Both the position numbers and the translations under genes were made by a program. Below the pieces are notes generated by a model. It had not been told where the DNA came from, ran no database searches, and worked only from the letters and a program-made list of their open reading frames with translations. Of a stretch of DNA of 64,000 nucleotides, positions 9,190-18,346 are shown in pieces. Position 1 is the first letter of the stretch, and every line of letters begins with the position of its first letter. Origin of the DNA: Bog-950 sp046329535 (lineage in GTDB: Bacteria > Bacteroidota > Bacteroidia > Chitinophagales > LD1); contig JAXLUN010000004.1 of the NCBI GenBank assembly GCA_046329535.1, forward strand, positions 186,001-250,000, in the 5' to 3' direction.

Positions 9190-12100
9190 ATGAAAAATAC
9201 TTCCCTGCTTAGTCTGCTGGTAATCCTCCAAATCTCTTTCATATACGCTCAGTCTAATCATCCGCTATACTGGAAAAACAGAAAACCTTTTGAAGGGTAT
9301 TGGCAACAGGATGTTCACTACAAGATAAAAGCAAAAGTAGATGAAACCACCGATATTGTTTCGGGTCAGGAAGAGTTGACGTACTATAACAACTCTCCTG
9401 ATACACTTTATTTTGTTTACTTCCATTTATATCAAAACGCATTTCAGCCCGGCTCTTATCTCGATAATCTCCAGAACAATAACGATACACACGTTCACTA
9501 TGGCAAATACGAAGACCAGAAACTCGGCACCGTCATCGAAGAAATAAAGAGTGAAGATAAAGTCCTCCATACGCAGTTAGACAACACTATTATCAAAGTG
9601 TTTCTCGACCACCCCATCGCCCCCAATACATCAAAAAATTTCAGCTTAAAGTTTAATACCTACTATGATGCCGGCTCTACGCGCAGAAGAATGAAACGTT
9701 ACAAAGCCTGGGGCGCCAATCATTACAATGGCTGCCAATGGTATCCCAAAATTTGTGTGTACGACCGCAAAAGTGGATGGAATACCGACCAGCACCTCAA
9801 TCGCGAGTTCTATGGCGACTACGGCACCTTCGATGTAGACCTCGACTTTGCTTCAAACTATGTGGTAGAAGCCACCGGCATTTTGCAAAACGAGAGTGAA
9901 GTGCTGCCCGATACACTCAAAAAGAAGCTCGACATTCTGAACTTTAAAGACAAGAAATGGGACGAGAAGCCTTCTGTCATTATTCCTTATAACAAAGACG
10001 AACGCAAAACATGGAAGTATCATGCCGAGAATGTCCACGACTTTGCCTTCACTGCCGACCCCTCTTACCGCATTCACGATACCATAATTTACCTCCACCG
10101 AAAGAATAGTGACAGTTACCCGAAAGATGGTGAGGCGGTTATGTCCCCTTCAGGGGATTTAGGGGTGATGGCTGTTCGCTGTGTAGCTATCGTTCAGGAA
10201 CCTCACTCCAGCGGCTGGCAAACTACTTCAAACTATCTCGCTGAAATCATTACCACTTTCAGTCGCGATTTCGGAGTGTTTGAATATCCCAAGATAGTTG
10301 CTGCCGATGCAGCCGATGGTATGGAATACCCCATGATAACCATGGATGGAGGCCGCGACCCCGACTACTACGGCCTGCTGGTACATGAAATAGGCCACAA
10401 CTGGTTTTATGGCATGGTAGGCAATAACGAAACTTATCGCCCTATGATGGATGAAGGCTTCACTCAGTTTCTTACAGCTTGGGGCATGGAGGCTATCAAT
10501 GGCGACACCTTCGTGCATGAGCGCATCAAAAACTGGTATGTGCGCAGATTTGCCGAGCCTACGCCCGTACGCGAAAACAAATGCTATTACGGTTACCTCA
10601 CCGATGCTGTTCGCTACGATGATGAAGCCATCAACACACACAGCGATGCCTTTAACGGAGCATTGGGCCAGGGCGGGGGCTACCGCCATGTTTACATGAA
10701 AACGAGCACGATGTTGTATAACCTGCAATACGTGTTGGGCGATTCACTGTTCAGTGCCGCTATGAAAAATTATGTGGCGCAGTGGAAATTTACCCATCCG
10801 TACCCCGAAGATTTCCGCAACAGTATTTCGCACTTCACGCATGCCGACCTGAACTGGTTCTTCGACCAGTGGATGGAAACCACCAAAAACATCGACTACA
10901 AAGTTGGCCGAATCAAAAAAGGACTCCTTCGCAACCAGTATGTTGTTAGCTTAAAACGCAAAGGGCGCATGCAAATGCCCATTGACTTACGCGTAATAGC
11001 CAATAACGACTCGGTATATGATTACTACATTCCAAACACCTGGTTTCAAAAGCAGGTTATTAAGTCCCCTCCCGGCAATTTAGGAGTGCTTCCTAAATGG
11101 TATGGCTGGGATAAACTGCAGCCAACCTATGAGGCAACCGTCACCGTTCCTTCCGGCATTAAAAACATCATCATTGACCCTACCGAACGGCTGGCCGATA
11201 TCAACATGCTCGATAACCGCAAGCGCGACAATGTAGAGCTGCGTTTCGATTCTCATATCTATCCCCCCAACAGCTCTAAAAAATATCGCCTGTACATGCG
11301 TCCCGATGTGTGGTGGAACGCCTATGACGGACTTAAACTGGGCATTCACCTCACGGGTAATTACATGAATGTAAAACACGTGTTTTCCTTCACCGCCTGG
11401 CTCAATACCCACGTAGCTCAGGGAGGCCACCGCTATTATCTGGCTAAAGACATCCTTCAAAAGGCAGGCTATTTCTCTTATCGGTTCAGTTATCAGAATG
11501 CCATTGATAAAGTGATTAAACGCGGCACCTTTTATTTTCATTCGCAATGGCTCGATGGTTACGAAATGTACAAGATTGGTTTATCGAAACAGTTTCCCAA
11601 AAACTTTTCGGCCGATATACAGGTAAAAGCCTTTACCCGCAACAAAGAGGAGTGGAGAAGCTACCTCCTCTATCCCGATGAGTGGTCAACCATCTGGACC
11701 AACGGCCGCCAATTCAACATATCCCTTAACCTCTCGGCTACCTATACCTATTCGCAGCCTAAGTTCAACGGCTTTCTTACCGCGCATCTGCGCTCCGCTA
11801 TGCTCTCCTCCTCGTTCAATTATCATTACCTCGAGCTCACCCACGTACTCAAAGCAACGGTCTGGAAACTAGACTTCCGCACCCGCCTTTACGGCCGCTA
11901 CGGTACCGGCAACAATTTACCCAGCGAGAGCGCGCTGTTTTTTGCCGGTGGCAACCCCGAAGACATGATGGACAGCAAATACTACCGCGCCACCGGTTTT
12001 GTGCCCCAAACCATGGTCAACCAGTACGATGTTGACATCAATCACCTGCACTTCGCGGGCGGGCTCAACATGCGCGGTTATGCCGGCTACCTGCTGGCCG

Positions 12101-12477
12101 AAAAAGATAAATACGCACAGGTAATGCCCGCCTACAAAGGCGCCTCAGGCTTTGCCCTAAATGCCGAAATAGACTTCAACCGCCTGGTGCCCGTTAAAAA
12201 CCAAAAACTGAAAGATATTTTCACCCTCAACACTTACCTCTTTGCCGATGCCGGAGCCATTGGTTACCGCAACAGTAAAAACGAAGAACAACTGTCTGCC
12301 CTTCGGGCCGATGCCGGTGCGGGCGTGGCGCTCACGGTCAAAAAATGGGGACCCCTGCAAGGCATCAAACCGCTCACTTTCCGGTTCGATGTGCCCTTCT
12401 TCATCAGTCATGCGCCCTATGTCAACCAAAACCACCTGGCCTTCCGCTGGGTGGTGGGTATAAGCCGCACGTTTTAA
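9190..12477 (+). CDS. M1-family metallopeptidase with C-terminal outer-membrane barrel-like domain
   Basis: 1095 aa. I place the start at ATG 9190 because it opens a clean signal peptide (MKNTSLLSLLVILQISFIYA, then Q); the ATG at 9142 would precede it with unrelated residues. Residues about 30-600 are a gluzincin aminopeptidase: substrate-binding GMEYP (about 377-381), zinc motif HEIGH (399-403) and third ligand E422, exactly 18 residues after the second His. The final 350-400 residues are not peptidase-like: alternating hydrophobic/aromatic strands, a GGLNMRGY segment near residue 957 resembling the Omp85/D15 barrel signature, and a C-terminal Phe. I infer an outer-membrane-anchored or self-presented peptidase. 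The TPR membrane protein gene and this one both carry the S-P-x-G-D/N-L-G-V insert. Confidence 0.85.
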   Translation: MKNTSLLSLLVILQISFIYAQSNHPLYWKNRKPFEGYWQQDVHYKIKAKVDETTDIVSGQEELTYYNNSPDTLYFVYFHLYQNAFQPGSYLDNLQNNNDTHVHYGKYEDQKLGTVIEEIKSEDKVLHTQLDNTIIKVFLDHPIAPNTSKNFSLKFNTYYDAGSTRRRMKRYKAWGANHYNGCQWYPKICVYDRKSGWNTDQHLNREFYGDYGTFDVDLDFASNYVVEATGILQNESEVLPDTLKKKLDILNFKDKKWDEKPSVIIPYNKDERKTWKYHAENVHDFAFTADPSYRIHDTIIYLHRKNSDSYPKDGEAVMSPSGDLGVMAVRCVAIVQEPHSSGWQTTSNYLAEIITTFSRDFGVFEYPKIVAADAADGMEYPMITMDGGRDPDYYGLLVHEIGHNWFYGMVGNNETYRPMMDEGFTQFLTAWGMEAINGDTFVHERIKNWYVRRFAEPTPVRENKCYYGYLTDAVRYDDEAINTHSDAFNGALGQGGGYRHVYMKTSTMLYNLQYVLGDSLFSAAMKNYVAQWKFTHPYPEDFRNSISHFTHADLNWFFDQWMETTKNIDYKVGRIKKGLLRNQYVVSLKRKGRMQMPIDLRVIANNDSVYDYYIPNTWFQKQVIKSPPGNLGVLPKWYGWDKLQPTYEATVTVPSGIKNIIIDPTERLADINMLDNRKRDNVELRFDSHIYPPNSSKKYRLYMRPDVWWNAYDGLKLGIHLTGNYMNVKHVFSFTAWLNTHVAQGGHRYYLAKDILQKAGYFSYRFSYQNAIDKVIKRGTFYFHSQWLDGYEMYKIGLSKQFPKNFSADIQVKAFTRNKEEWRSYLLYPDEWSTIWTNGRQFNISLNLSATYTYSQPKFNGFLTAHLRSAMLSSSFNYHYLELTHVLKATVWKLDFRTRLYGRYGTGNNLPSESALFFAGGNPEDMMDSKYYRATGFVPQTMVNQYDVDINHLHFAGGLNMRGYAGYLLAEKDKYAQVMPAYKGASGFALNAEIDFNRLVPVKNQKLKDIFTLNTYLFADAGAIGYRNSKNEEQLSALRADAGAGVALTVKKWGPLQGIKPLTFRFDVPFFISHAPYVNQNHLAFRWVVGISRTF
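10144..10167 (+). repeat. Short palindromic element, copy in M1 peptidase gene
   Basis: TCCCCTTCAGGGGATTTAGG followed by GGTG; the first 13 bases form a CCCC-TTCA-GGGG type palindrome. Translates as S-P-S-G-D-L-G-V within the peptidase. Confidence 0.5.
11065..11088 (+). repeat. Short palindromic element, second copy in M1 peptidase gene
   Basis: TCCCCTCCCGGCAATTTAGG followed by AGTG, differing from the 10144 copy at a few bases and translating as S-P-P-G-N-L-G-V. Confidence 0.45.
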
Positions 12478-12562
12478 CTCAACGGCTCTCCTCGTTAAAC
12501 CACAACCCGTTGAACCCCTTCCAACTGGTCATGCGAAGCAAACACCCGGTCAGGCATAGCTG

Positions 12563-12640
12563 TTAAGCCCTCCTGTAAAGAGGGTTGGGGAGCTGTTGCA
12601 TTTCAAGCTTAACACCTAAATCCCTTCCCACCTTAACATC
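12563..12640. repeat. Intergenic GC-rich repeat remnant between convergent genes
   Basis: Contains CCCTC-ctgtaaa-GAGGG (an imperfect hairpin) and, on the minus strand at 12611-12634, bases ending AGGGATTTAGGTGTT that match the 3' half of the palindromic element at 10144. No gene in 12478-12645. Confidence 0.35.
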
Positions 12641-12645
12641 CCCCA

Positions 12646-14208
12646 TCACTCCACCTTGCTAAGTTTGGCCACTGCCAGTGTTTTTCCATTGCCTTGTAAA
12701 GTTACTATATAACCCCCCGCAGCCAAACCCTTCACATTCACCGTTTGCCAACTGCTATACCTCGGTATCTGCATTTGCATTACGGCTGTTCCTCTAAGGT
12801 CTAAAATCTTACATCTAACATCTGTGTATTTCTCCCACTCCACCCAGTTATACTCCAACCTTACATTATCAGTAGCGGGGTTAGGGTACACCTTTAGCCA
12901 AGGGCTTTCTTTATATATCGGTTTTACATCGCTATATACCGTATCGCAAGCGCTGCCTATTAGGCGGCCTAGGCGGTAGTTGGGGTAGTAGGGCATGCCT
13001 CTGTCCCACCACTTGGGCAGGGCAAGCCCCATCATTCTAAAATCACAGCTATCTCCGCGCTTGTTGGGTTCATTAATATAACTCAAATGCCACGAGCCGT
13101 AAAAGGGGCTTATGTATAACTTCCCATCCCCCCCTTCCTGAATCATTTGAAATCCGTAATAAACTTCTCCTCCATTTATAGTATCGGTAAGGCCCAATCC
13201 GTAAACTGTAGCAACTGTATCCCGTGTAGAGTCAATATTTATAGCCGATAAGTCATATTGAAATACATAGTTACCCATTACAGTATAGTAATATCTGTTA
13301 CTACTGGAAATTGCGCTTCCCCATTGATAATCTATTACGTTATGTGCAACAGTGTCAATAATTGTAGTTGGGGTTATTCTTCTAAGTTGATCGATTTGTC
13401 CACTACATCTGTCAAAATTAAACACATTAGTATATGTGGCTGCAAAATCGCTACGTATAAATAACGAACCGTCTGGAGAGAATAGAGAATTTGCACTAGC
13501 CTTAACAGTATCTCCTATGCATTGTATTCCAATATAGACAAGGCCATCTTGGGTAAGCATATACTTCTGGATGCAATTTGTAAAATACTCATTATAAAAC
13601 ACCCACCAATCCCTTCCATTGCCATGTTTGCATGCTGCCACATTTCTGAACGTAGGCGGCCCAGCATTGGGCAGCATTTGATTTTTGATGGTGCAATTGT
13701 AACCATTGCTATTTCGCGCTATTATGCTGTAAGCCATGGTATCATTCAACTGATTGGCCGTATTATTGGCTATATGTTGGATGGCATATATAATACTGTC
13801 ATTTTCGGGCATTGGTAGAAAAAAAACACCTTCAGGATATGAGTAAGCACCAGTTCCATCTATAGCCGCTTGCTCCCAAGATTCCCAAATAGCTCCGTAA
13901 TTCAAACTATCACCATTCATTATTTTGTTGCCGGTAGTATCGCGCAGCCACATACCATTGGTATAGATTTCCAAGTGCCCATCTTTATCCGAAAAAAAAT
14001 TGCTGCTATATCTAAATACGTCATTGTAACTTTTAGCGGATAGTGAAAATGTGTCTGCTTCAAAGTCAATTCTTCCATTTCCTGTCCACCAATACGTATC
14101 CTGATATTGAGGAAAGTAACCCCACAGCCACACATTGTCATATTTCTGGGCATAGCCCGTTGTAAATATTAAGAACAGCGTTAAGATGGTAACAACTCGC
14201 TTCTTCAT
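12646..14208 (-). CDS. T9SS-secreted protein with type A sorting domain
   Basis: 520 aa. A signal peptide (MKKRVVTILTLFLIFTTGYA) leads into a body without a recognised enzyme motif, rich in Tyr, Trp, Asn and Asp, with segments such as SLFSPDGSLFIRSDF that resemble WD40/beta-propeller-like secreted proteins of Bacteroidota. The last ~80 residues are a type IX secretion sorting domain: LKVYPNPATDNVRLEY (about 435-450), then ILDLRGTAVMQMQI and a GLAAGGYIVTLQGNGKTLAVAKLSKVE end. It should be exported by Sec, moved through the T9SS and attached to or released from the cell surface. Its start codon overlaps the stop of a sorting-domain remnant just upstream (14205-14303). Confidence 0.8.
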   Translation of the reverse strand: MKKRVVTILTLFLIFTTGYAQKYDNVWLWGYFPQYQDTYWWTGNGRIDFEADTFSLSAKSYNDVFRYSSNFFSDKDGHLEIYTNGMWLRDTTGNKIMNGDSLNYGAIWESWEQAAIDGTGAYSYPEGVFFLPMPENDSIIYAIQHIANNTANQLNDTMAYSIIARNSNGYNCTIKNQMLPNAGPPTFRNVAACKHGNGRDWWVFYNEYFTNCIQKYMLTQDGLVYIGIQCIGDTVKASANSLFSPDGSLFIRSDFAATYTNVFNFDRCSGQIDQLRRITPTTIIDTVAHNVIDYQWGSAISSSNRYYYTVMGNYVFQYDLSAINIDSTRDTVATVYGLGLTDTINGGEVYYGFQMIQEGGDGKLYISPFYGSWHLSYINEPNKRGDSCDFRMMGLALPKWWDRGMPYYPNYRLGRLIGSACDTVYSDVKPIYKESPWLKVYPNPATDNVRLEYNWVEWEKYTDVRCKILDLRGTAVMQMQIPRYSSWQTVNVKGLAAGGYIVTLQGNGKTLAVAKLSKVE

Positions 14209-14303
14209 TTCAATACACTTAGTTTCAGGTTAGCTACTTGTTTACCGTTCTTTACAATGCGGCAGATGTATAAACCCAAATAGTTGACACAATGTAGTTT
14301 CAT
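14205..14303 (-). pseudogene. Remnant of a T9SS sorting domain (C-terminal end)
   Basis: A 32-codon reading frame ending ...GLYICRIVKNGKQVANLKLS-VLK, which is the typical last strand pair of a type A T9SS sorting domain (G-x-Y-x-x-x-x-x-x-G-x-x-x-x-x-K-x-x). Its ATG overlaps the stop of the preceding 147-aa gene (ATGA) and its stop overlaps the start of the following T9SS gene (ATGA). The rest of a sorting domain, including the YPNP segment, is missing, so it is best read as what remains of a deleted or frameshifted cargo gene. It is too short to be a domain by itself. Confidence 0.55.
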
Positions 14304-14743
14304 GGGGTTAGCAACTTATTCAGCCAAGGCGTTTCTGCCCTCTTGGCTTCAAAATCGGAACACACCTCTTTGCTTGTTGGGCAACTTTCTTCAAATATTT
14401 TTAGCGCAAGGTGCAATTGTTTAGCAAAACAAAGTATGCGTGCCGTGCTGCAATTGCTATCTGCGGCAATTATCGAATCAAATTCGGGCCGCCAAAGCAG
14501 GGTACTTTGTGGCTTTGGAGTAATAGACCAAAACGGAAAGGGCATTTTGCGAACCACATTTTGCAACTTCAAACAGTTGTAACTATTTGAACTTATTGTC
14601 AACTCTAAAGTATGCACCACCGCTTCGTTCGGAATCATGCAGGGTGTTATTTGTAGCTTGCTATCCTGCCCCTGCGCACTTTGCGCACCCCATAGTAACA
14701 CGGCACCAAAAGCTATGGCACGTAAGTGTGTTTTGTAAATCAT
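14300..14743 (-). CDS. Hypothetical secreted protein
   Basis: 147 aa with a signal peptide (hydrophobic segment about 9-23, likely cleavage after AQSAQG or nearby). The mature part contains seven or so Cys residues, unusual for a cytosolic protein and compatible with disulfides in the periplasm or outside. I do not recognise a family. It ends in LLTP* and overlaps the sorting-domain remnant in another frame, so it may be the front of a broken T9SS protein: a +1/-1 shift at the end would append the remnant. If so it would still be far shorter than other cargo proteins here. Confidence 0.5.
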   Translation of the reverse strand: MIYKTHLRAIAFGAVLLWGAQSAQGQDSKLQITPCMIPNEAVVHTLELTISSNSYNCLKLQNVVRKMPFPFWSITPKPQSTLLWRPEFDSIIAADSNCSTARILCFAKQLHLALKIFEESCPTSKEVCSDFEAKRAETPWLNKLLTP

Positions 14744-14897
14744 AACTGCAAGTTAATAAAGCGGGGCATTTGTTACTGTTCATTTATTCATAACGCTAAT
14801 TGCTTTTATTATGAGTTCATGAATGCCGAGGCGGCATTGGCCCCCTCATTCAGCCCCCCCTTTGCAACCCCGCTCTTCTCCTCCGCTGCCTGCACCG

Positions 14898-14936
14898 GCA
14901 AAAAAGCAAAAGCCCGTCACCGCTACGGCAACGGGC
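14898..14936 (-). terminator. Rho-independent terminator of the 14964-15920 gene
   Basis: On the minus strand GCCCGT and ACGGGC pair around a 13-base loop, followed by TTTTGCTTTTTT. It starts about 28 bases after the stop codon. Confidence 0.6.
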
Positions 14937-14963
14937 CCTTCCCGGGCGGGGCAAAACACCACA

Positions 14964-15920
14964 CTAAATCGCACTCATCTTATAATTCTTCGTCTTCACC
15001 GTCTGCAACTCAATCTCCACATCCTCCTCAACAGGCACAAAACCCTCCATCTCCCATTTCACATGATACGTTCCCGCCCGCAACCGCAGCAATGCATACT
15101 CCCCGTTCTCATCCGTTTCAGCCAATACAGCAGGCTCGCCCTCCGGGCTGAATGTCCCCTTTGCACCCACCACATTCACGTTCGTAACCGCTGCCTGTAT
15201 CCGCCCCTTAACCCCCGCCACCCGCGGGTTAATCATATCCAGTATCGTATTAAAAACAAACAAAGCCTTAATATCCACATCATGCACAAACAACCGCTGT
15301 CCGTCCTTCATCATATCTATACCCTCCCGGTAACAGGCATTCGTAGCAGCCACCTTCTCCGCAGTAGCCACCTGCGTTTGCTCCGCCTGCTTATAAGCAC
15401 TATAGGCCTGTTCAAAATCCGTAAAATGCCCGCTCACGGTCGTCTCAAAACTTGCAGGCATCTGCCCGTTGGTCATCAGCACACTCAGCTTAAGTGTAAT
15501 ATACCCCCGCATACTATCCCCCAAACTCATCACACTCTCCCAATCCCCTCGCGATGCATCCCGGTAATACAACTGCCCGGCCTCCTCATAATTCGGCTTT
15601 CGGTAAGCCACATCATCCCCCTGGTAAGCCTCATCAATATAACCCTTCAGCAATTGAAAATCATTTAACAAAACAGCCCCTTTCAATTCAACACCTATCC
15701 GCAACTCCTCCGCCAAACCGCTCCGCGCCTGGTTATCCGGCAGCTCCCGGGCCATCTTAATCCGTAACTTCGCCTGCGCGGCCAGAGCAGCCGTATACTT
15801 CCCCGGCTTATAAGCGCTGAAAGCCGCCAGATGTTGTAAATAATTGTCCCAGGCAGTGTCAAGCACGCTGTAAGCGTCTTTCTGAGCGCATGGATACTCA
15901 TGACTAATCGTTGTTTCCAT
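14964..15920 (-). CDS. Carboxypeptidase regulatory-like domain protein
   Basis: 318 aa, no signal peptide. Residues 1-230 look helical and charged, with several YxxY/AxxxA-type stretches and no recognised motif. Residues about 232-318 form a beta-sandwich of the carboxypeptidase regulatory/SpaA-like kind: INPRVAGVKGRIQAAVTNVNV, then TDENGEYALLRLRAGTYHVKWEMEGF and EEDVEIELQTVKTKNYKM. Such domains usually act as structural modules in surface proteins, but this one lacks an export signal and T9SS tail. Similar helical-plus-domain proteins occur in Bacteroidota; the function is unknown. Third-position GC is high, as in the neighbouring kinase gene, and long frames on the other strand are an effect of that. 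Confidence 0.65.
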   Translation of the reverse strand: METTISHEYPCAQKDAYSVLDTAWDNYLQHLAAFSAYKPGKYTAALAAQAKLRIKMARELPDNQARSGLAEELRIGVELKGAVLLNDFQLLKGYIDEAYQGDDVAYRKPNYEEAGQLYYRDASRGDWESVMSLGDSMRGYITLKLSVLMTNGQMPASFETTVSGHFTDFEQAYSAYKQAEQTQVATAEKVAATNACYREGIDMMKDGQRLFVHDVDIKALFVFNTILDMINPRVAGVKGRIQAAVTNVNVVGAKGTFSPEGEPAVLAETDENGEYALLRLRAGTYHVKWEMEGFVPVEEDVEIELQTVKTKNYKMSAI

Positions 15921-16526
15921 AATGATTAATGTTTTTTAGGTTTTTAAAAAATAGATACAAACCTTAAACGCGAATTGCTTTTTTAATATTGTCAAACTCT
16001 CTGTCATAACTCTGTCATTTTTTACCCCCTCTATACCGGTCGCACCCTCGGTTGGCGCTCTCAGCCCAATCAGCAATAACCACCAAACCTGTCCGGCTTT
16101 TTAGGAATAACAAAAACTGGTGTAACATTCAATCAGGATTAACTTCTAATCCTGTCAATTACTTTTAGTAACCACCTCAAAAACTGGCAGGTAATTTTAG
16201 GAAGGCGCAAACCTCAAGTCACCATCCTCCGGGTCATCAATCCGCTGGTTTCTGCCAACACATCTCAAAACCGGGTCACTAAAACGCTGGCTCTTGTCAC
16301 ATCCATATTGGTTCGTGTCATATTCACTCTGGCCCGTGTCAAATCGGCTTTGGCCGGTGTCATATAGGCTCTGGTTGGTGTCATCTTTATGCTGGGGTAT
16401 GTCAATCCAGCTCTTAAAATACCCGCCAAAGGGCTGGTTTTCGCACGCCCCCTTCGGGTCTATATCACACACAAACTTTATCGCCCCGTATGCCAATAGG
16501 TCTGGTTTTTCTCTTATCTTAGCCCA
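15921..16526. other. 606-bp intergenic region between divergent genes
   Basis: No convincing gene. It holds the promoters of the two flanking divergent genes (not individually recognisable) and a degenerate 21-bp tandem repeat at 16233-16421. A 134-codon minus-strand frame through it is a product of the repeat period being a multiple of three. Confidence 0.6.
16233..16421. repeat. Degenerate 21-bp tandem repeat, nine units
   Basis: Units begin at 16233, 16254, 16275, 16296, 16317, 16338, 16359, 16380 and 16401. Most start GTCA and carry CTGG about 11 bases on (for example GTCATATAGGCTCTGGTTGG); the second unit is the most diverged. The exact spacing with strong base drift suggests an old expansion. 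Confidence 0.75.
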
Positions 16527-18341
16527 ATGCCTGAAACACCCGCCTCCTCCAACCTGCCCCCAACCTCTGCCGCTACCCTGTTTTATCAGCAAGTGGTTCA
16601 AGAGCTTACAGGGCTCAAAAAAGAAAAGAACCGAACCGGGTTTCTGGCTGCAGCCGAAGCATATTTAAAGCAGGCATCAGAGCAGAAAAACGAACCCCTG
16701 CAAATGTACCTCAACCTCCAGCTGTGTGTACACCATAACCACTTCACCAGCCGCTTTGAACTTAGCAATCAGTACGCACTCCGCTGTCTGGAGCTGGCCC
16801 GCCACCTGGCCGATATAACCACCGAGGCCAACGCCCTCCGCATGATGGGCGTCAACTACAACTTTTTAGGCGAACTGACCCGCGCCAACGAAACTTACAA
16901 CGAAGGCATCCGCATACTCGAACTCAAACAACCTAAAACTACCGAAGACAAAGAAATTCTGGCCGGCCTCTATTTCAATGTAGTTACCCTTCACAAAGAA
17001 TCAGAGATGGACGAAGCCAAACTGCGCTACATCGACAAAGCTTTCCAGCTCTTCACCGAAATCGAAAACCGCCAGGGCATAGCCCGCACCTATATCTCAT
17101 ACGCCAACTATTACCCCGGCATTACCGGTACCGATAAAGCCATTGAATACTACCAAATGGCAGCCGAAATATTTAAAGAAATTGACGATAAACGGGGCTA
17201 CGGCAATTGCCTGGTCAATATCGGCTACCAACAGGCGCTGCGCTTACAGCTAGAGCAGGGCATCCCCCTTATTCAGCAGGGCATTGACCTGCTCAAAGAA
17301 TCAGGCAACATGATTTTTGTAACCAACGGGTACTATTTTCTCGCCACCGCCTACCGGCTGAATAAACAATACCAACAGGCCATCGGCTTACTCCGCGAAA
17401 TAGAGCGCATCATCAACGAATCCGAATCAAAACTCAACTTTTCAGTACTATACGAAGAATGGGCACTCACCCTCGAAGAAATGGGCGATATACCCGCAGC
17501 TTTGGCCATGTACAAAAAACATCAGCGCGAGAAAGAAAACATCATCAAGTTTACCAAAACGGCAGCTATCAACGATGCCCGCATGAATTTCGAGCTCGAA
17601 GAAAAACGCAAAGAGGCCGAATATTTAAAACGCAAAAACGAAGAAATAGAAGAGTACGTTCGCAAAGTAGAAATTTCTAACAACGAGCTGAAGCAGTTCG
17701 CCCATGTAGCTTCTCATGACCTGAAAGAGCCGCTTCGAATGGTAACCCTCTACATGCAAATGCTCGAAAAAAACGCAGCCCACAAACTCAATGAAGATGA
17801 GCTGCAGTATTTGTATTACGCCAAAGAAGGAGCCAACCGCATGTACAACCTCATCAACAGTTTACTCTCCCTCTCTAAAATCAACCCCGATGTAAAACGT
17901 GAAACAGTAGACCTCAACAAAGTGCTGGCCGAAGTAGCTGAATTTCTGCGCCCCGAAATGGAACAGGCCAATTTTCGCCTGTCTACGGTGGTACTGCCCA
18001 AAGTAAAAGGAAACAAGGTATATCTGTATCAGCTTTTTCAAAACCTCCTCACCAATGCCATCAAATACAATACCTCCCCCAAACCCACGCTCGAAATATC
18101 GTGTATGAAAAGTGATAACAATTACTACTTCAGTTTTCTCGATAACGGAATGGGCATTCCCGAAAAATACCGCGAAAAGGTTTTTGAAATATTTCAGCGC
18201 TTACACACCCGCGAGCAATACTCCGGCACCGGCATAGGGCTTACCATCTGCAAAAAAATTGTAGAACACATGAACGGTAAAATATGGATTGAGTCGGGCA
18301 AAAACGGAGGCAGCAATTTCCGCTTTACCATACCGGTATAA
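16527..18341 (+). CDS. TPR-containing sensor histidine kinase
   Basis: 604 aa soluble kinase. Residues about 20-340 are a run of TPR-like helical pairs (N-x-x-x-x-G-x-x-x-x-x-x-A-Y pattern), about 345-385 a charged coiled coil, then HisKA with ASHDLKEPLRM (phospho-acceptor H397) and a HATPase_c domain: N box NLLTNAIKYN (about 508-517), DNGMGIPEKYREKVFEIFQRLH (G1/F box) and GTGIGLTICKKIVEHMNG (G2). No transmembrane segment, so it should sense a cytosolic signal or partner through the TPRs. No response regulator lies next to it, making it an orphan kinase. It converges on the small membrane protein gene, 5 bases apart. Confidence 0.9.
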   Translation: MPETPASSNLPPTSAATLFYQQVVQELTGLKKEKNRTGFLAAAEAYLKQASEQKNEPLQMYLNLQLCVHHNHFTSRFELSNQYALRCLELARHLADITTEANALRMMGVNYNFLGELTRANETYNEGIRILELKQPKTTEDKEILAGLYFNVVTLHKESEMDEAKLRYIDKAFQLFTEIENRQGIARTYISYANYYPGITGTDKAIEYYQMAAEIFKEIDDKRGYGNCLVNIGYQQALRLQLEQGIPLIQQGIDLLKESGNMIFVTNGYYFLATAYRLNKQYQQAIGLLREIERIINESESKLNFSVLYEEWALTLEEMGDIPAALAMYKKHQREKENIIKFTKTAAINDARMNFELEEKRKEAEYLKRKNEEIEEYVRKVEISNNELKQFAHVASHDLKEPLRMVTLYMQMLEKNAAHKLNEDELQYLYYAKEGANRMYNLINSLLSLSKINPDVKRETVDLNKVLAEVAEFLRPEMEQANFRLSTVVLPKVKGNKVYLYQLFQNLLTNAIKYNTSPKPTLEISCMKSDNNYYFSFLDNGMGIPEKYREKVFEIFQRLHTREQYSGTGIGLTICKKIVEHMNGKIWIESGKNGGSNFRFTIPV

Positions 18342-18346
18342 AAAAC

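Noticed and set aside
10228..10728. 166-codon minus-strand frame within the M1 peptidase
   Set aside because: Antisense to the zinc-site region of a well-supported gene; no motif of its own.
14726..15760. Long plus-strand frames opposite the 14964-15920 gene
   Set aside because: Proline/histidine-rich antisense translations caused by high third-position GC; the minus-strand gene has a recognisable domain.
16197..16601. A 134-codon minus-strand frame with D-T-G-Q-S repeats
   Set aside because: It follows the 21-bp tandem repeat and overlaps the start of the TPR kinase gene; judged noncoding.
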